DNA of 64,000 nt from Geomonas agri (GCF_020179605.1 NZ_JAINZO010000001.1:2206799-2270798), one strand, 5' to 3'; numbered from the stretch's first letter, positions 36,412 to 46,832 are shown. A program made the numbers and translations. Notes: generated from the sequence alone by a model not told the origin.

Positions 36412-37328
36412 AGAAAGGACGCGGGGGTACGGGGAATGGTGGCGACGTCAAGATGGGTGACGCCCCAAGCCAGGAGTTCCACCGGTGCCGCATCTTGCAG
36501 TTCCGGCGGCGGGGACTGCCCCAGGAAGCGGAGTGCCGCGAACAGCCGCCTCCCCCCTTCCCGATCCAGGTCACACCCGGCGGCGAGGGAAACCGCGTTG
36601 TCGCGCTTGCTGAGCTTGGCGCCATCGGGGCCGGTGACCAGCGGCAGATGGTAATAGGAAGGCGTCGGGAAGCCGAAGATGCACTGCAGGTAGATCTGGC
36701 GTGGTGTTGAGGCCAGCAGGTCTGCCCCCCTCACCACCTGGTTGACACCCGATGCTGCGTCGTCGACCACCACGGCCAAGTGGTAGGCATATGGCCCGTC
36801 GGCCCGGTGAATGACGAAATCCCCGCAGGACGCAGTGAGGTGCTGGCTGTAGCGCCCCATGATCCCGTCGTCGAAGGAAATCACCTCGTCATAGACTTTG
36901 ACCCGCAGCGCCCGCTCGACCTTCTCGGGCGGCAACCCCTCGCGGCACAACCCGGGATAGACCAGGCCCTCTTCATGCGGTGCCGAGGCGATCTGGGCTA
37001 TCTCGCTCCTGGTGCAGCCGCAGGCGTAGGCAAGGCCTCGGTGCTGCAACTCTTCCGCGGCCGCCCGGTAATGCTCGGTGCGCCTGCTCTGGTACAGCAC
37101 TTCTCCGTCCCAGGCAAAGCCGAGCTTCTCCAGAGTCCTCATCATGTCGTCGGCTATCCCCGGCACCACGCGCGGCAGGTCCAGATCCTCCATGCGCAGC
37201 AGCCAGAGACCTCCCGCCTTCTTCGCGATCAGGTAACTCCCAAGCGCGGCAACCAGTGAGCCGACGTGCAGCGGCCCGGTCGGGGACGGCGCGAAGCGGC
37301 CGATTATCTGAGATTTATCTGTGGCCAT
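36402..37328 (-). CDS. gluQ: glutamyl-Q tRNA(Asp) synthetase
   Basis: A 308-residue truncated GluRS paralogue. IGRFAPSPTGPLHVGSLVAA carries the HIGH-type motif (HVGS) and KLSK stands for KMSK. The zinc-site pattern CGCTRSEI with YPGLCR is characteristic of GluQ-RS. The anticodon-binding half of true GluRS is missing. The enzyme attaches glutamate to queuosine-34 of tRNA-Asp. I start at ATG 37328, which matches the family N-terminus; a GTG at 37352 is possible and neither has a strong ribosome site. It converges on the small lipoprotein gene. Confidence 0.93.
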   Translation of the reverse strand: MATDKSQIIGRFAPSPTGPLHVGSLVAALGSYLIAKKAGGLWLLRMEDLDLPRVVPGIADDMMRTLEKLGFAWDGEVLYQSRRTEHYRAAAEELQHRGLAYACGCTRSEIAQIASAPHEEGLVYPGLCREGLPPEKVERALRVKVYDEVISFDDGIMGRYSQHLTASCGDFVIHRADGPYAYHLAVVVDDAASGVNQVVRGADLLASTPRQIYLQCIFGFPTPSYYHLPLVTGPDGAKLSKRDNAVSLAAGCDLDREGGRRLFAALRFLGQSPPPELQDAAPVELLAWGVTHLDVATIPRTPASFLYP

Positions 37329-37346
37329 GAAACACCGAAAGCGATC

Positions 37347-37419
37347 GGCCACGGAGATGCCGAGGAAAACGTGCCCCCGAGGTGGGCTTCTCAGGAGTCC
37401 TCAGATTTTCTCCGTGGCC
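37347..37419. repeat. inverted repeat upstream of gluQ
   Basis: GGCCACGGAGA at 37347-37357 is the exact reverse complement of TCTCCGTGGCC at 37409-37419, spaced by 51 bases. It lies across the gluQ 5' end and the ppnP 3' region and may be a dispersed element or part of a termination structure. Confidence 0.5.
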
Positions 37420-37431
37420 AATAGTCTGGTT

Positions 37432-37743
37432 TTAGAGGAAAGAGCAGCAGTAGTCGGAGACGGCGGAGACCTTCAGCTTGAAGCTCGAGTTCTCGGGAAC
37501 CTCGAAAGCCTCGCCCCCCTTGATGGTGACCCAGTCCGGGGAACCGGGAAGCAGCACGGTCATCTCGCCGGACATGATCTCCATCAGTTCCGCGGAACCG
37601 GTATTGAAGGTGTACTCGCCGGGCATCATGATGCCCAGGGTCTTGCGGGACCCATCGGCAAAGAAAATGGTACGGCTGGTCACGCCGCCGTCGAAATAGA
37701 CATTGGCCTCTTTGACGACCGTTACGTTGTTAAATTCAGACAT
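37432..37743 (-). CDS. ppnP: pyrimidine/purine nucleoside phosphorylase (PpnP family)
   Basis: A 103-residue cupin-fold protein (formerly DUF1255/YaiE). The family run [20 protein letters not shown] and [20 protein letters not shown] is intact, and the ending SDYCCSFL is typical. PpnP cleaves a broad range of nucleosides with phosphate. The ATG at 37743 follows GGGAGGTTGCT. It lies 79 bases upstream of gluQ on the same strand. Confidence 0.93.
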   Translation of the reverse strand: MSEFNNVTVVKEANVYFDGGVTSRTIFFADGSRKTLGIMMPGEYTFNTGSAELMEIMSGEMTVLLPGSPDWVTIKGGEAFEVPENSSFKLKVSAVSDYCCSFL

Positions 37744-37816
37744 AGCAACCTCCCTCGATGGTATGAAATTGGGCATAGAACCCTGTAGTACGCACTTCTG
37801 CTGCGGCTGACCGCCT

Positions 37817-38164
37817 CTACTGCTCCCACTCGCCGCTCTCCCAGCGCTCCAAGGCGGTTTGAGCTCGAAACCCCATAAGCCCCGGCTCGCGGGCTATGAC
37901 GCTCAACCTGGCCACGCAGCGTTCGGGGGCCTCCCGCATGGCATACACGGCCACCATGCCGGCAATGACCGGATCGGGATCTTCGAGCAGGCGCAGTAAA
38001 TCGGGCACGCCGCCTTCACGCTGCAGGGCATGGTAGTAGCGGTTGAGATCTGCAACTTCGGCGGCGGCCAGATCCTCGGCCATGGCTTCGAGAGCCTCGG
38101 CATGGCGCAGGGCCGCTTTGGCAAACCATCCCACCAGCTTTGTCACCTTCTCATGTTGCTGCAA
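37817..38164 (-). CDS. DUF2019-like helical repeat protein
   Basis: A 115-residue helical protein. The outline ([18 protein letters not shown], then [13 protein letters not shown], then [20 protein letters not shown]) fits DUF2019, a HEAT-like domain often found in immunity or stress-related small proteins. There is no signal peptide. The start codon lies after a moderately AG-rich stretch (GGAGGAATGG). It is a single gene downstream of glnA's terminator, with no functional clue from neighbours. Confidence 0.7.
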   Translation of the reverse strand: MQQHEKVTKLVGWFAKAALRHAEALEAMAEDLAAAEVADLNRYYHALQREGGVPDLLRLLEDPDPVIAGMVAVYAMREAPERCVARLSVIAREPGLMGFRAQTALERWESGEWEQ

Positions 38165-38294
38165 CCATTCCTCCTGCCCGCCTGTCGTCTACCAGGCCGC
38201 GAACGGTGAAGGTATCAGTTTTTCCGCATGCCTTCAAGGATAAAGACTCCGTCTATAGACACCACGAGGACACAACACTCACCGCATGAGACGC

Positions 38295-38326
38295 GAAAAA
38301 GGCGGGGGAAATCCCCCGCCTTTTTT
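38295..38326 (-). terminator. intrinsic terminator after glnA
   Basis: GGCGGGGGA pairs with TCCCCCGCC around an AAA/TTT turn. On the minus strand it is followed by a TTTTT run and lies 24 bases past the glnA stop; T-runs on both sides make it bidirectional. Confidence 0.92.
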
Positions 38327-38349
38327 GCTGCCCGTAGGAGCACAACTGC

Positions 38350-39762
38350 TTAGATGTCGAAGTACAGAGCGAACTCGAGCGGTACCGGACGCATACGGAC
38401 CGGGTTGACTTCGGCTTCGGTTTTGTACTCGATCCACTTGTCGATGACGTCCGGGGTGAACACGTCGCCCTTGAGCAGGAACTCGTGGTCGTCCTTGAGG
38501 GCGTTGAGAGCCTCTTCCAGGCTGCCCGGAGCGGACGGGATGGTGGAGAGCTCTTCCGGGGACAGACCGTAGATGTCCTTGTCCAGCGGCTGGCCCGGGT
38601 CGATCTTGTTCTCGACGCCGTCGAGGCCTGCCATCAGCATCGCTGCAAACGCGAGGTAGCCGTTGCAGGACGGGTCCGGAGTACGGTACTCGATCCTCTT
38701 TGCCTTCGGGTTGGTGGAGAACATCGGGATGCGCAGGGAGGCGGAACGGTTACGGCTGGAGTAAGCCATGTTCACCGGAGCCTCGAAGCCCGGCACCAGA
38801 CGCTTGTAGGAGTTGGTGGTCGGGTTGGTGAAGGCGCACAGGGCGCGGGCATGCTTGATGATGCCGCCGATGTAGTACAGAGCCATCTGGGAAAGCCCGC
38901 CGTACTTGTCGCCGGCGAAGAGGTTGGTACCGTCTTTCCACAGGGACATGTGGCAGTGCATACCGGAACCGTTGTCGCCGTAAAGCGGCTTCGGCATGAA
39001 GGTTACCGTCTTGCCGTTGCGGTTGGCGACGTTCTTGATGACGTACTTGAACCACTGCAGCTGGTCAGCCATGTCGACCAGCGAGGAGAAGCGCATGTCG
39101 ATCTCGGCCTGGCCGCCAGTGGCGACTTCGTGGTGCTGGCACTCGACGCGGATACCGACCTTCTGGAGCTCCATGACCATCTCGTTACGGAGGTCGTTCT
39201 GGGAGTCGGTCGGGGCGACCGGGAAGTAGCCTTCCTTGTGGCGCGGCTTGTAGCCGAGGTTCGGGAACTCTTCACGGCCGGTGTTCCAGGCGCCTTCGGA
39301 AGAGTCGACGGCGTAGAAGGAGGAGTTGGCGTTGGAGTCGTAACGGACGTCGTCGAAGATGAAGAACTCGGCTTCCGGTCCGAAGTAAGCGGTGTCGGCG
39401 AGGCCGGTGGACTTCAGGTAGCTCTCCGCTTTCTTGGCGATGTTACGCGGGTCACGGGAGTAGCTTTCCTTGGTGATCGGGTCGAAGATATCGCAGATCA
39501 GGGAGAGGGTCGGCACCGCGGTGAACGGGTCCATCTTGGCAGTGGTCGGATCCGGCAGGATGATCATGTCAGAAGCGTGAATGGGCTGCCAGCCGCGGAT
39601 GGAGGAGCCGTCGAAACCCTGGCCTTCCTCGAAGGTATCCTCGCCGAACTCGCTCATGGGCACGGTGAAGTGCTGCCAGATGCCGACGAAGTCCATGAAT
39701 TTGAAATCGACCATCAGCACGCCGTTTTCTTTGGCAAACTCCACTACTTGTTTTGGTGTCAT
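38350..39762 (-). CDS. glnA: glutamine synthetase, type I
   Basis: A 470-residue GSI dodecamer subunit making glutamine from glutamate, ammonia and ATP. Motifs in order: [29 protein letters not shown] (metal Glu), [12 protein letters not shown] (His and catalytic loop), and [15 protein letters not shown]. The C-terminal [10 protein letters not shown] places a Tyr where GSI-beta enzymes are adenylylated (Tyr397 region), so GlnE control is likely. It lies 38 bases after glnB and shares its promoters. A second, unrelated-type synthetase (glnN) is encoded just upstream. Confidence 0.98.
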   Translation of the reverse strand: MTPKQVVEFAKENGVLMVDFKFMDFVGIWQHFTVPMSEFGEDTFEEGQGFDGSSIRGWQPIHASDMIILPDPTTAKMDPFTAVPTLSLICDIFDPITKESYSRDPRNIAKKAESYLKSTGLADTAYFGPEAEFFIFDDVRYDSNANSSFYAVDSSEGAWNTGREEFPNLGYKPRHKEGYFPVAPTDSQNDLRNEMVMELQKVGIRVECQHHEVATGGQAEIDMRFSSLVDMADQLQWFKYVIKNVANRNGKTVTFMPKPLYGDNGSGMHCHMSLWKDGTNLFAGDKYGGLSQMALYYIGGIIKHARALCAFTNPTTNSYKRLVPGFEAPVNMAYSSRNRSASLRIPMFSTNPKAKRIEYRTPDPSCNGYLAFAAMLMAGLDGVENKIDPGQPLDKDIYGLSPEELSTIPSAPGSLEEALNALKDDHEFLLKGDVFTPDVIDKWIEYKTEAEVNPVRMRPVPLEFALYFDI

Positions 39763-39800
39763 CTACTGTCTCCTTTCAAATTAAGTAAAGAATCAGCCAA

Positions 39801-40208
<408 letters not shown>

Positions 40209-40244
40209 CTAATAAACCGCGGTTTGGTGTTTGACAACTCTATT

Positions 40245-40260
40245 TGCAAGACTTTGGCCA
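40245..40260 (-). promoter_or_regulatory. sigma-54 promoter of glnB-glnA
   Basis: TGGCCAAAGTCTTGCA on the minus strand matches the -24/-12 element (TGG and TTGCA with ten bases between GG and GC). It lies upstream of the sigma-70 promoter and would add nitrogen-limited transcription through an NtrC-like activator. Confidence 0.75.
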
Positions 40261-40454
40261 ACCGGTAGACAGCCAGCAGATACCTGACTTTACGGTAATT
40301 TAGCCAATCTAAGGGACTCGACGGTATCGATGGCGGCAACGCTGTTGCTTATAACTTAGGCAGGTAGCTGCCTGCAATATATCCGTTCGCCGCAGACATC
40401 AGTTAAGCGTTTTTTGTTAAGACGGTCCTACCTGTCGAACCCTACTGGCAAAGC
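40261..40454. other. intergenic stretch between glnN and glnB promoters
   Basis: No gene is visible. Bases 40337-40349 contain a small hairpin (GCAAC-GCT-GTTGC) and 40360-40375 another (GCAGG-TAGCTG-CCTGC). They lie upstream of the sigma-54 promoter of glnB and could be activator sites or a small RNA. No NtrC consensus was recognised. Confidence 0.4.
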
Positions 40455-40482
40455 TAAAATAGGAGCCCCTCACGGGGCCCCT
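40455..40482 (-). terminator. terminator after glnN
   Basis: AGGGGCCCC and GGGGCTCCT pair around GTGA on the minus strand, followed by ATTTT. It lies about 28 bases past the glnN stop. Confidence 0.75.
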
Positions 40483-40509
40483 ACCTTCAGACACGTAAAG
40501 ATCCAGGGA

Positions 40510-42597
40510 TTACAGAACAAAAAGCATTTCCCTGTAGGTCGGCAGCGGCCAGTACTTGGCAGCGATGATCTTCTCCAGTGCGTCACCAGTGGTGCGCAGT
40601 TCGAGCATCTTGGCGAAGACGTTTGCCCTGAATGCTGCAGCCTGCTTCTCGGCATCGGCGATGTTCAGTGCGTCTTCCAGCGCCTTCTCCAGAGCCTTGG
40701 TGTTGGCGCTCATCGCGGCCAGCTTGTCACTGAGCTCTTCCAGCAGTTCCTTCTGGGTCGAGACGTCCAGCTTACTGGATACTGCAGTAACCGCATTGAT
40801 GGAGGATGCCACCGTGGTCGCATACTCAATGGCGGTCGGGATGATGCTGTGGTTGGCCATGTCGATCATGGTCAGGGCTTCAATGTTCAGGGTCTTGACG
40901 TACTGCTCGACCATGATTTCGTAGCGTGCGTGAACTTCTTTCTCGTTGAAGACGTTGTGAGCAGCGAACACCTCCATCGCTTCTTTGGAGATCAGCTCCT
41001 TGAGTGCGTCAGGAGTGTTGGGAATGTTCGGCAGGCCGCGCTTGGCAGCTTCCTGGACCCACTCGTCGGAATAGTTGTTGCCGTTGAAGATCACGCGCTG
41101 GTGCTTCTTGGCGGTTTCCTGCAGCAGTTTGTCCAGGTCGGCGTCGAAGTTGGTCGATTTCTCGAGGACATCGGCGAATTCCTTGAGCGCCTGGGCAATG
41201 ATGGTGTTGATGATGATGTTCGGGCCCGAGATGGAGAAGGAGGAACCGAGCATCCTGAACTCGAACTTGTTGCCGGTAAAGGCGAACGGCGAGGTCCTGT
41301 TCCGGTCGGTGGCGTCCTTGGGCAGTGCGGGAAGAGTGCTTACACCGATGTCCATGTGACCGCTCATTTCGGACGATTTCGCTACGCCTGCGACGATCTG
41401 ATCGATGATGTCGGCAAGCTGCTCGCCGAGGAATACGGAAATGATCGCCGGAGGTGCTTCGTTGGCGCCCAGGCGATGGTCGTTGCCGGCATTGGCGCAG
41501 GAGCAGCGCAGCAGGCCGGCGTAGGTGTCGACAGCCTTGATGGTCGCCATGAGGAAGGTCAGGAACTGGGCGTTCTCGTGCGGGGTATGACCCGGCTCGA
41601 GCAGGTTCTGGCCGTCGTTGGAGCTCATGGACCAGTTGTTGTGCTTACCGGAGCCGTTGACGCCGGCAAACGGCTTCTCGTGCAGCAGGCAGACCATGTC
41701 GTGCCTGAGGGCGACGCGCTTGAGAACTTCCATGACCATTTGGTTGTGGTCGGTGGCGATGTTGGTGTTCTCGAAAATCGGAGCGATCTCGAACTGTCCC
41801 GGTGCCACTTCGTTGTGCTGGGTCTTGGCGGTAACGCCGAGCTTCCACAGCTCTTCGTTCACTTCCTTCATGTACCCCAGCACTCTTTCCTTGATGCTGC
41901 CGAAGTAGTGGTCTTCCATCTCCTGTCCCTTGGAGGACATGGCGCCGAAAAGGGTCCTGCCGGCCATCATCAGGTCGGGCCTTTTCAGGTAGAAGGACTT
42001 GTCGACCAGGAAGTATTCCTGCTCGGCGCCGACAGTCGAGGTAACCCTGGTGACATCGTTGTTGCCGAACAGTTTGAGAACGCGCACGGCCTGCGTGGAA
42101 AGCGCTTCCATGGAACGGAGCAGGGGGACCTTCTTGTCGAGGGCCTCACCGGTGTAGGAGCAGAAGGCGGTCGGAATGCAGAGAGTAACAACGTCAGCCT
42201 CTTCCCTCAGGAAGGCAGGCGAGGTGCAATCCCAGGCGGTGTACCCCCTGGCTTCGAAGGTTGCCCTCAGGCCGCCGCTCGGGAAAGAGGATGCGTCAGG
42301 CTCGCCCTTGACGAGCTCCTTGCCGGAGAACTCCAGTAGTGCCCCACCCTCCGACGGGGAAAGGAAAGCGTCGTGCTTTTCCGCAGTGATGCCGGTCATA
42401 GGCTGGAACCAGTGAGTGAAGTGCGTTGCGCCCCTCTCAACGGCCCACTCTTTCATTGCCGCTGCGACGACATCTGCGATGGAGGGATCCAGCGGCAGAC
42501 CTTCGTCGATGGTTTTCTTGAGGTTCTTGAAAACAGCTTTCGGCAGTTTGTCTCTCATAACGGACTGGTTAAATACGTTTTGCCCAAACATCTCCAC
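40510..42597 (-). CDS. glnN: glutamine synthetase, type III
   Basis: A 695-residue GSIII, the usual length of about 700. The start [20 protein letters not shown] and the internal [28 protein letters not shown] and [10 protein letters not shown] blocks are characteristic. The GTG at 42597 has AAGGAGG seven bases upstream and is preferred over the ATG two codons later. GSIII enzymes are often nitrogen-limitation or starvation induced, and the sigma-54 promoter upstream agrees. It is transcribed separately from glnB-glnA. Confidence 0.96.
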   Translation of the reverse strand: MEMFGQNVFNQSVMRDKLPKAVFKNLKKTIDEGLPLDPSIADVVAAAMKEWAVERGATHFTHWFQPMTGITAEKHDAFLSPSEGGALLEFSGKELVKGEPDASSFPSGGLRATFEARGYTAWDCTSPAFLREEADVVTLCIPTAFCSYTGEALDKKVPLLRSMEALSTQAVRVLKLFGNNDVTRVTSTVGAEQEYFLVDKSFYLKRPDLMMAGRTLFGAMSSKGQEMEDHYFGSIKERVLGYMKEVNEELWKLGVTAKTQHNEVAPGQFEIAPIFENTNIATDHNQMVMEVLKRVALRHDMVCLLHEKPFAGVNGSGKHNNWSMSSNDGQNLLEPGHTPHENAQFLTFLMATIKAVDTYAGLLRCSCANAGNDHRLGANEAPPAIISVFLGEQLADIIDQIVAGVAKSSEMSGHMDIGVSTLPALPKDATDRNRTSPFAFTGNKFEFRMLGSSFSISGPNIIINTIIAQALKEFADVLEKSTNFDADLDKLLQETAKKHQRVIFNGNNYSDEWVQEAAKRGLPNIPNTPDALKELISKEAMEVFAAHNVFNEKEVHARYEIMVEQYVKTLNIEALTMIDMANHSIIPTAIEYATTVASSINAVTAVSSKLDVSTQKELLEELSDKLAAMSANTKALEKALEDALNIADAEKQAAAFRANVFAKMLELRTTGDALEKIIAAKYWPLPTYREMLFVL

Positions 42598-42628
42598 GGT
42601 ACAGCCTCCTTTTTGTGCAGCAGTGTCT

Positions 42629-42650
42629 AAAAAATAAGCAGAACGCTTAT
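42629..42650 (-). promoter_or_regulatory. terminator-like hairpin in the glnN leader
   Basis: ATAAGC-GTTCT-GCTTAT forms a six-pair stem with a TTTTTT run directly after it, between the predicted sigma-54 start (near 42698) and the glnN GTG. Such a leader could allow transcription attenuation with an antiterminator. Confidence 0.5.
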
Positions 42651-42708
42651 CTACGTCTATGAAGTTCCAAGGCTTTACAGCATAATCAAGCCAAAGCACC
42701 CTATACCT

Positions 42709-42724
42709 AGCAAGAGAAGTGCCC
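42709..42724 (-). promoter_or_regulatory. sigma-54 promoter of glnN
   Basis: GGGCACTTCTCTTGCT on the minus strand matches -24 (GGCAC) and -12 (TTGCT) with the right ten-base GG-GC spacing. The start near 42698 gives a leader of about 100 bases. Confidence 0.8.
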
Positions 42725-42907
42725 ACTCTGCCCCGCACCTGATTAAACTTAACACACCCCCTGACAGTCACGGGGACGGCGCATGCCAGGCAATGAGCAG
42801 CCCCCTCCCCGCGGCACAGTCGCCACTTGCCAAGCAGCGGCTGCCGTACTATAGTACCGGCTGCTGCAAGCATGGGATCAAGCACCAGTTCGGCCCGGGG
42901 ATTAACG

Positions 42908-43636
42908 GTGAAGAAACAGGCAATTGCACAACGGCGGCAGGTAACAGCACGGCTGGCGGGTACACTCCTGCCGGCAGCGGCGCTGTGCGTGCTCTGGGTC
43001 GCGCCGGCGCAGGCGGACTTTTTCCGCTATACCGACGAGAACGGCGTTGAGGTCTTCACCAACACCCCGACCACCAACGGTGCGGTCCGAGTGCTGCGCG
43101 AAGCGAAGAAAACGAAACCCGGCCCGAAGGCGCAGCAATCTTCTAGCTACGAGGCACCTGATCTCTCGGGTATGGACGCCAAGCTTCCGGTACATGGAGT
43201 AATCACCTCCGGGTACGGCATGCGGCACGACCCGATCGACGGCGGGATGAGGCATCACAACGGTGTGGACATCGCGGTACCGACCGGCACCAGGGTGAAG
43301 GCGATTGCGGCAGGCAGGGTAATAGAGAGCGCCGCGCATGGCGGCTACGGGAACCTGGTGACCATACAACATGCCGACGGCATGGTCTCCATGTACGGCC
43401 ACAACTCCGAGCTCGACGTCAAGGTGGGGGACCAGGTGGAGGCGGGGCAGACCGTGGCGCTGTCGGGATCTACCGGTAGATCGACGGGTCCCCACGTGCA
43501 TTTCGAACTCTGGAAAAACGGCGTCAACGTGACGCGGAACTACCTCGACAACGGCGCCGGCATCCCCGAGGTGACCGGCAGCATCAGAAGCTACCTGCAC
43601 AAGGACGGGTCACTCGTCTTCACCAACATCAACTAA
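42908..43636 (+). CDS. exported M23-family peptidase with DUF4124-like ends
   Basis: A 242-residue secreted protein. The signal peptide ends near PAQA|DFF. Then comes a DUF4124-like segment ([17 protein letters not shown]). The LytM/M23 domain (about 95-220) has [17 protein letters not shown] and the zinc-binding GPHVHFELW, so it should cut peptidoglycan peptide bonds or act as a regulator of amidases. A second short segment, [15 protein letters not shown], at the very end resembles the first. I prefer the GTG at 42908 because the signal peptide then starts properly; ATG 42827 or 42872 are alternatives. It is divergent from glnN. Confidence 0.88.
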   Translation: MKKQAIAQRRQVTARLAGTLLPAAALCVLWVAPAQADFFRYTDENGVEVFTNTPTTNGAVRVLREAKKTKPGPKAQQSSSYEAPDLSGMDAKLPVHGVITSGYGMRHDPIDGGMRHHNGVDIAVPTGTRVKAIAAGRVIESAAHGGYGNLVTIQHADGMVSMYGHNSELDVKVGDQVEAGQTVALSGSTGRSTGPHVHFELWKNGVNVTRNYLDNGAGIPEVTGSIRSYLHKDGSLVFTNIN

Positions 43637-43638
43637 CT

Positions 43639-46119
43639 TCACATTCTCTTCTTCACATGTCTCGTCGCCGGTGCGTTCCAGGGATCGTCTGGCCAGGGAT
43701 GCCTCGGGTAGCGACCTTTCAACTCCTTGCACACTTCACGATAGGCCCCGTTCCAGAAACTCTTCAAGTCCGCGGTGACCTGGATCGGCCGCCGCGCCGG
43801 CGACAAGAGGTGGATCAGGACCGGCACCCTGCCCCGCGCCAGACGCGGCGTCTCTGCTAACCCAAACATCTCCTGGAGCTTGACCGCCAGAAACGGCTCA
43901 CCCTCCGCCGAGTACTCCAGCGCAACGCGGGACCCGCTGGGCACCTGCAGGTGCGTGGGGGCCTCCCGCTCCACGAATTGCTGCTGCCGATAATCGAGCA
44001 ACGACTTCAACGGCTGCAGCAGATCTACCTTGGCCAGTTGAGCCAGACTCCTCACCCCCTGAAGGTAGGGAAGCAGCCACTGCCCCATGCTCCCGGCGAG
44101 CGCCTCGTCGGACAGGTCAGGCAACTCCTCCTCGGGAAGCGTACGGGCCAGGAAGCGGACCCGGTTGCGGTACTGCGCGGCCTGGCCGCTCCAGTTCAGC
44201 CCGTCGATGCCCGCGCCGGAAACAATCCCCTGCAACAGCGCCGCGACCACCTCTTCCTTCTCCGGGACCGCCGCCCGTTCGGAAAGGACCACGGCACCCA
44301 GCCGCTCCTCGTCGCGGGCGACCACCCTCCCCTCGCGCTCTTCCCAGAATACCCTGCGCTCACGCGTGATGCCGGCCGCACATCCGGACCGGATTGCCTC
44401 CAGCGACACGGAACTCGCCATGTGGATATCGGCCTCCCCCGCCCCACCCTCGACCTCGACGGCGACGATGAAGGGCTGCGCCCTGAGGTTACTGCGTGGG
44501 GAGAGCTTGGCGCCGGTGCCGTTGGCCATCAGGTATCGTCCTGATCCGGGGCTCCTCTCCCGGGCAACACGGTCGGGATAGGCCATCAGGAGCAGCCGCC
44601 CCACGGTGGCAGCATCGGCAGGCGTGGCGGCATCGGCCACGGCGACGGTGCCGCGAAAATAGGCAGCCAGCCGCTCCACCGTGCGCGCCCCCTGCGGGTC
44701 GCGCCGTTCGCGAAACGCGTCAAGGCGGTCCAGCAGATCGCTCTCGGAGATGCTGCCGCTGCCGCGCGGCAGGAGGTCGCGTTCGGAGAGTATGGCGGCA
44801 AGCGTGCAGGCAAGCGGAGCGTCCCCCACGGCGAGGGATCCCACCAGCATGGCGGCCAGGCGCGGGTGCATGGGGAGCGTCGCCATCCTGGCGCCAAGAT
44901 CGGTGAGGGTGCCGCGCGCGTCGAGCGCGCCCAAGGCGCGCAAGAGAGCCCGACCTTCGGCAAGATGGGCGGCGGGGGGCGCATCGAGGAAGCTCAGCGA
45001 GGCGGGATCGGCCACACCCCACTGCGCCAGGTCGAGCGCAAGCGGAGCCAGGTCGGATACCTTGATCTCGGGGGGAGTAAAGGGAAGCAGCGCACTCTGG
45101 GTGTGCTCGGTCCAAAGACGATAACAGACGCCAGGGGCCACCCTGCCGGCACGGCCGGCGCGCTGCTGGGCGGAGGCCGCGGAGATGCGCATGGTGTCGA
45201 GGCGGTTCAGGCCGGTGGACGGGTCGTATCGGAGCTGGCGGGAGTAGCCGGTATCGACCACCACCCGCACCCCCTCGATGGTGAGGCTGGTTTCGGCGAT
45301 GTTGGTGGCGAGCACCACCTTGCGGTGCTCGCCGGGAAGGATGGCCCGCTCCTGCGCGGCAAAGGGAAGGTCCCCGTAGAGGACGGCGATCATCACCTTG
45401 GAGCCGACCTGGGCCTGGAGGATGCTCTCGCAGCGCCTGATGTCTCCAGCCCCGGGCAGGAAGACCAGGACGTCCCCCTCGGTCTCGGCGAGCGCCCTCA
45501 TCACACCGGCGCAGGCGGTTTCGGCGAGCCGTGTGGCGGGGTCGGCCTTGAGATAGCGGACATCGACGGGGAACTGGCGCCCTTCGCTGGTGATCAGCGG
45601 GGCGCCGCCCAGGAGCTTCGCTACCGGGTCGGCGTCGAGGGTCGCGGACATGACCAGCAGGCGCAGGTCCTCGCGCAGCCCAAGCTGGACGTCGCGGCAG
45701 AGGGCAAGGGAAAGGTCGCAGGTGAGGCTTCGTTCGTGAAATTCGTCGAAGATGACCGCCGCCACCCCTTCCAGGAGCGGGTCGCTCTGCAACCGGCGGG
45801 CCAGGATACCCTCGGTCACCACCTCGATGCGGGTGGCCTTGGAGACCTTGCGCTCGAAGCGGATGCTGTAGCCAACCGTCTTGCCCACCTCTTCGCCCAG
45901 ACATTGGGCCATGTAGCGGGCGGCATTGACGGCGGCGAGGCGGCGCGGCTCAAGCATGATGATCCTGCCACCTGCCAAGAGCGGTGCATCGAGCAGGGCC
46001 AGCGGCACACGGGTAGTCTTGCCGGCGCCGGGAGGCGCCTGCAGTACGGCGACGTTTCCCTTTTGCAGTACCGCGAGCAGTTCCGGGAGTATGGAGTCGA
46101 TAACGGCAGGTTTCAGCAT
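43639..46119 (-). CDS. hrpB: ATP-dependent helicase HrpB
   Basis: An 826-residue DExH helicase. Walker A is APPGAGKTTRVPLAL near residue 31, motif II is FDEFHERS, and motif VI is QRAGRAGRVAPGVCYRLW. The HrpB-type C-terminal domain follows (ending in the SFWNGAYREVCKELKGRYPR block). Its cellular role is not settled. I start at ATG 46119, four bases after the HAD gene stop, so the two genes are coupled. It converges on the M23 peptidase gene with only two bases between the stops. Confidence 0.95.
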   Translation of the reverse strand: MLKPAVIDSILPELLAVLQKGNVAVLQAPPGAGKTTRVPLALLDAPLLAGGRIIMLEPRRLAAVNAARYMAQCLGEEVGKTVGYSIRFERKVSKATRIEVVTEGILARRLQSDPLLEGVAAVIFDEFHERSLTCDLSLALCRDVQLGLREDLRLLVMSATLDADPVAKLLGGAPLITSEGRQFPVDVRYLKADPATRLAETACAGVMRALAETEGDVLVFLPGAGDIRRCESILQAQVGSKVMIAVLYGDLPFAAQERAILPGEHRKVVLATNIAETSLTIEGVRVVVDTGYSRQLRYDPSTGLNRLDTMRISAASAQQRAGRAGRVAPGVCYRLWTEHTQSALLPFTPPEIKVSDLAPLALDLAQWGVADPASLSFLDAPPAAHLAEGRALLRALGALDARGTLTDLGARMATLPMHPRLAAMLVGSLAVGDAPLACTLAAILSERDLLPRGSGSISESDLLDRLDAFRERRDPQGARTVERLAAYFRGTVAVADAATPADAATVGRLLLMAYPDRVARERSPGSGRYLMANGTGAKLSPRSNLRAQPFIVAVEVEGGAGEADIHMASSVSLEAIRSGCAAGITRERRVFWEEREGRVVARDEERLGAVVLSERAAVPEKEEVVAALLQGIVSGAGIDGLNWSGQAAQYRNRVRFLARTLPEEELPDLSDEALAGSMGQWLLPYLQGVRSLAQLAKVDLLQPLKSLLDYRQQQFVEREAPTHLQVPSGSRVALEYSAEGEPFLAVKLQEMFGLAETPRLARGRVPVLIHLLSPARRPIQVTADLKSFWNGAYREVCKELKGRYPRHPWPDDPWNAPATRHVKKRM

Positions 46120-46123
46120 GGGA

Positions 46124-46798
46124 TCAGACGAGCAGGCGCAGCCCCTCGAGATCGACGCCGGCAAGCGTATCGACCACGCGGCAGGCGCCGGTCAGCCGCT
46201 CGGCAGGGTAGCTGTTGGTGACGGCCAGCACCTTCAACCCGGCGCCGGTCGCCGAGGTGATGCCAGCCGGGGTGTCCTCGACGGCAATGGAATCCGCCGC
46301 CTCGACCTGCCCCGGGAAACGCTCCTGAAGCCGCTGCACGGCGAGACGGTAACTCTCCGGGTCGGGCTTGCTCGCCGCGACTTCGTCGGCGGTCACCTTG
46401 ACGTCGAAGGCGTCAGTCAGACCCAACTGGGCCAGAATCGGCTCGATGTCACTCTGGAGGGCGCCGCTGCAAAGGGCAAGCGGGAGATTGCCGGAGATGG
46501 AGCGGATCAATTCCACCACGCCCGGATATGGCCCGACACCACCAGAGACAATCTTGAGGAATGCCTCGGCCTTCCCCTTGATAAGCTCCTTGAGCTCCTG
46601 GTCGGAAAGGGGCCGACCGTGTACCCGGAAGGCCTCGCGGAAGGCATCGCGATCGTCAAAGCCGATGTAGAGATCGAGGTACTCCTGCCAGGAATAGCCC
46701 AGGCCAAGAGGCACTAGCAGTTCCTGGAACGCCTTGTAGTGCAACGGCTCGGTGTCCACGATGATCCCGTCGAAGTCGAAGATGACTGCCTTCAGCAT
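46124..46798 (-). CDS. HAD-superfamily hydrolase (beta-phosphoglucomutase-like phosphatase)
   Basis: A 224-residue HAD protein with motif I DFDGIIVDTEP, motif II in ALCSGALQSD, motif III Lys in VAASKPDPESY, and motif IV VEDTPAGITSA. The cap after motif I is of subclass I type, as in phosphoglycolate phosphatase or beta-phosphoglucomutase. The substrate cannot be named. AAGGAGCTTCGC precedes the ATG. It is cotranscribed with hrpB. Confidence 0.9.
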   Translation of the reverse strand: MLKAVIFDFDGIIVDTEPLHYKAFQELLVPLGLGYSWQEYLDLYIGFDDRDAFREAFRVHGRPLSDQELKELIKGKAEAFLKIVSGGVGPYPGVVELIRSISGNLPLALCSGALQSDIEPILAQLGLTDAFDVKVTADEVAASKPDPESYRLAVQRLQERFPGQVEAADSIAVEDTPAGITSATGAGLKVLAVTNSYPAERLTGACRVVDTLAGVDLEGLRLLV

Positions 46799-46832
46799 GC
46801 GAAGCTCCTTACGTTAAGTGGATTGCGGCGTG

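Noticed and set aside
42598-42708. ANTAR-type double hexaloop antiterminator motif in the glnN leader
   Set aside because: Only one convincing hairpin was found and its loop has five bases; the A1/G4 hexaloop pattern is not present.
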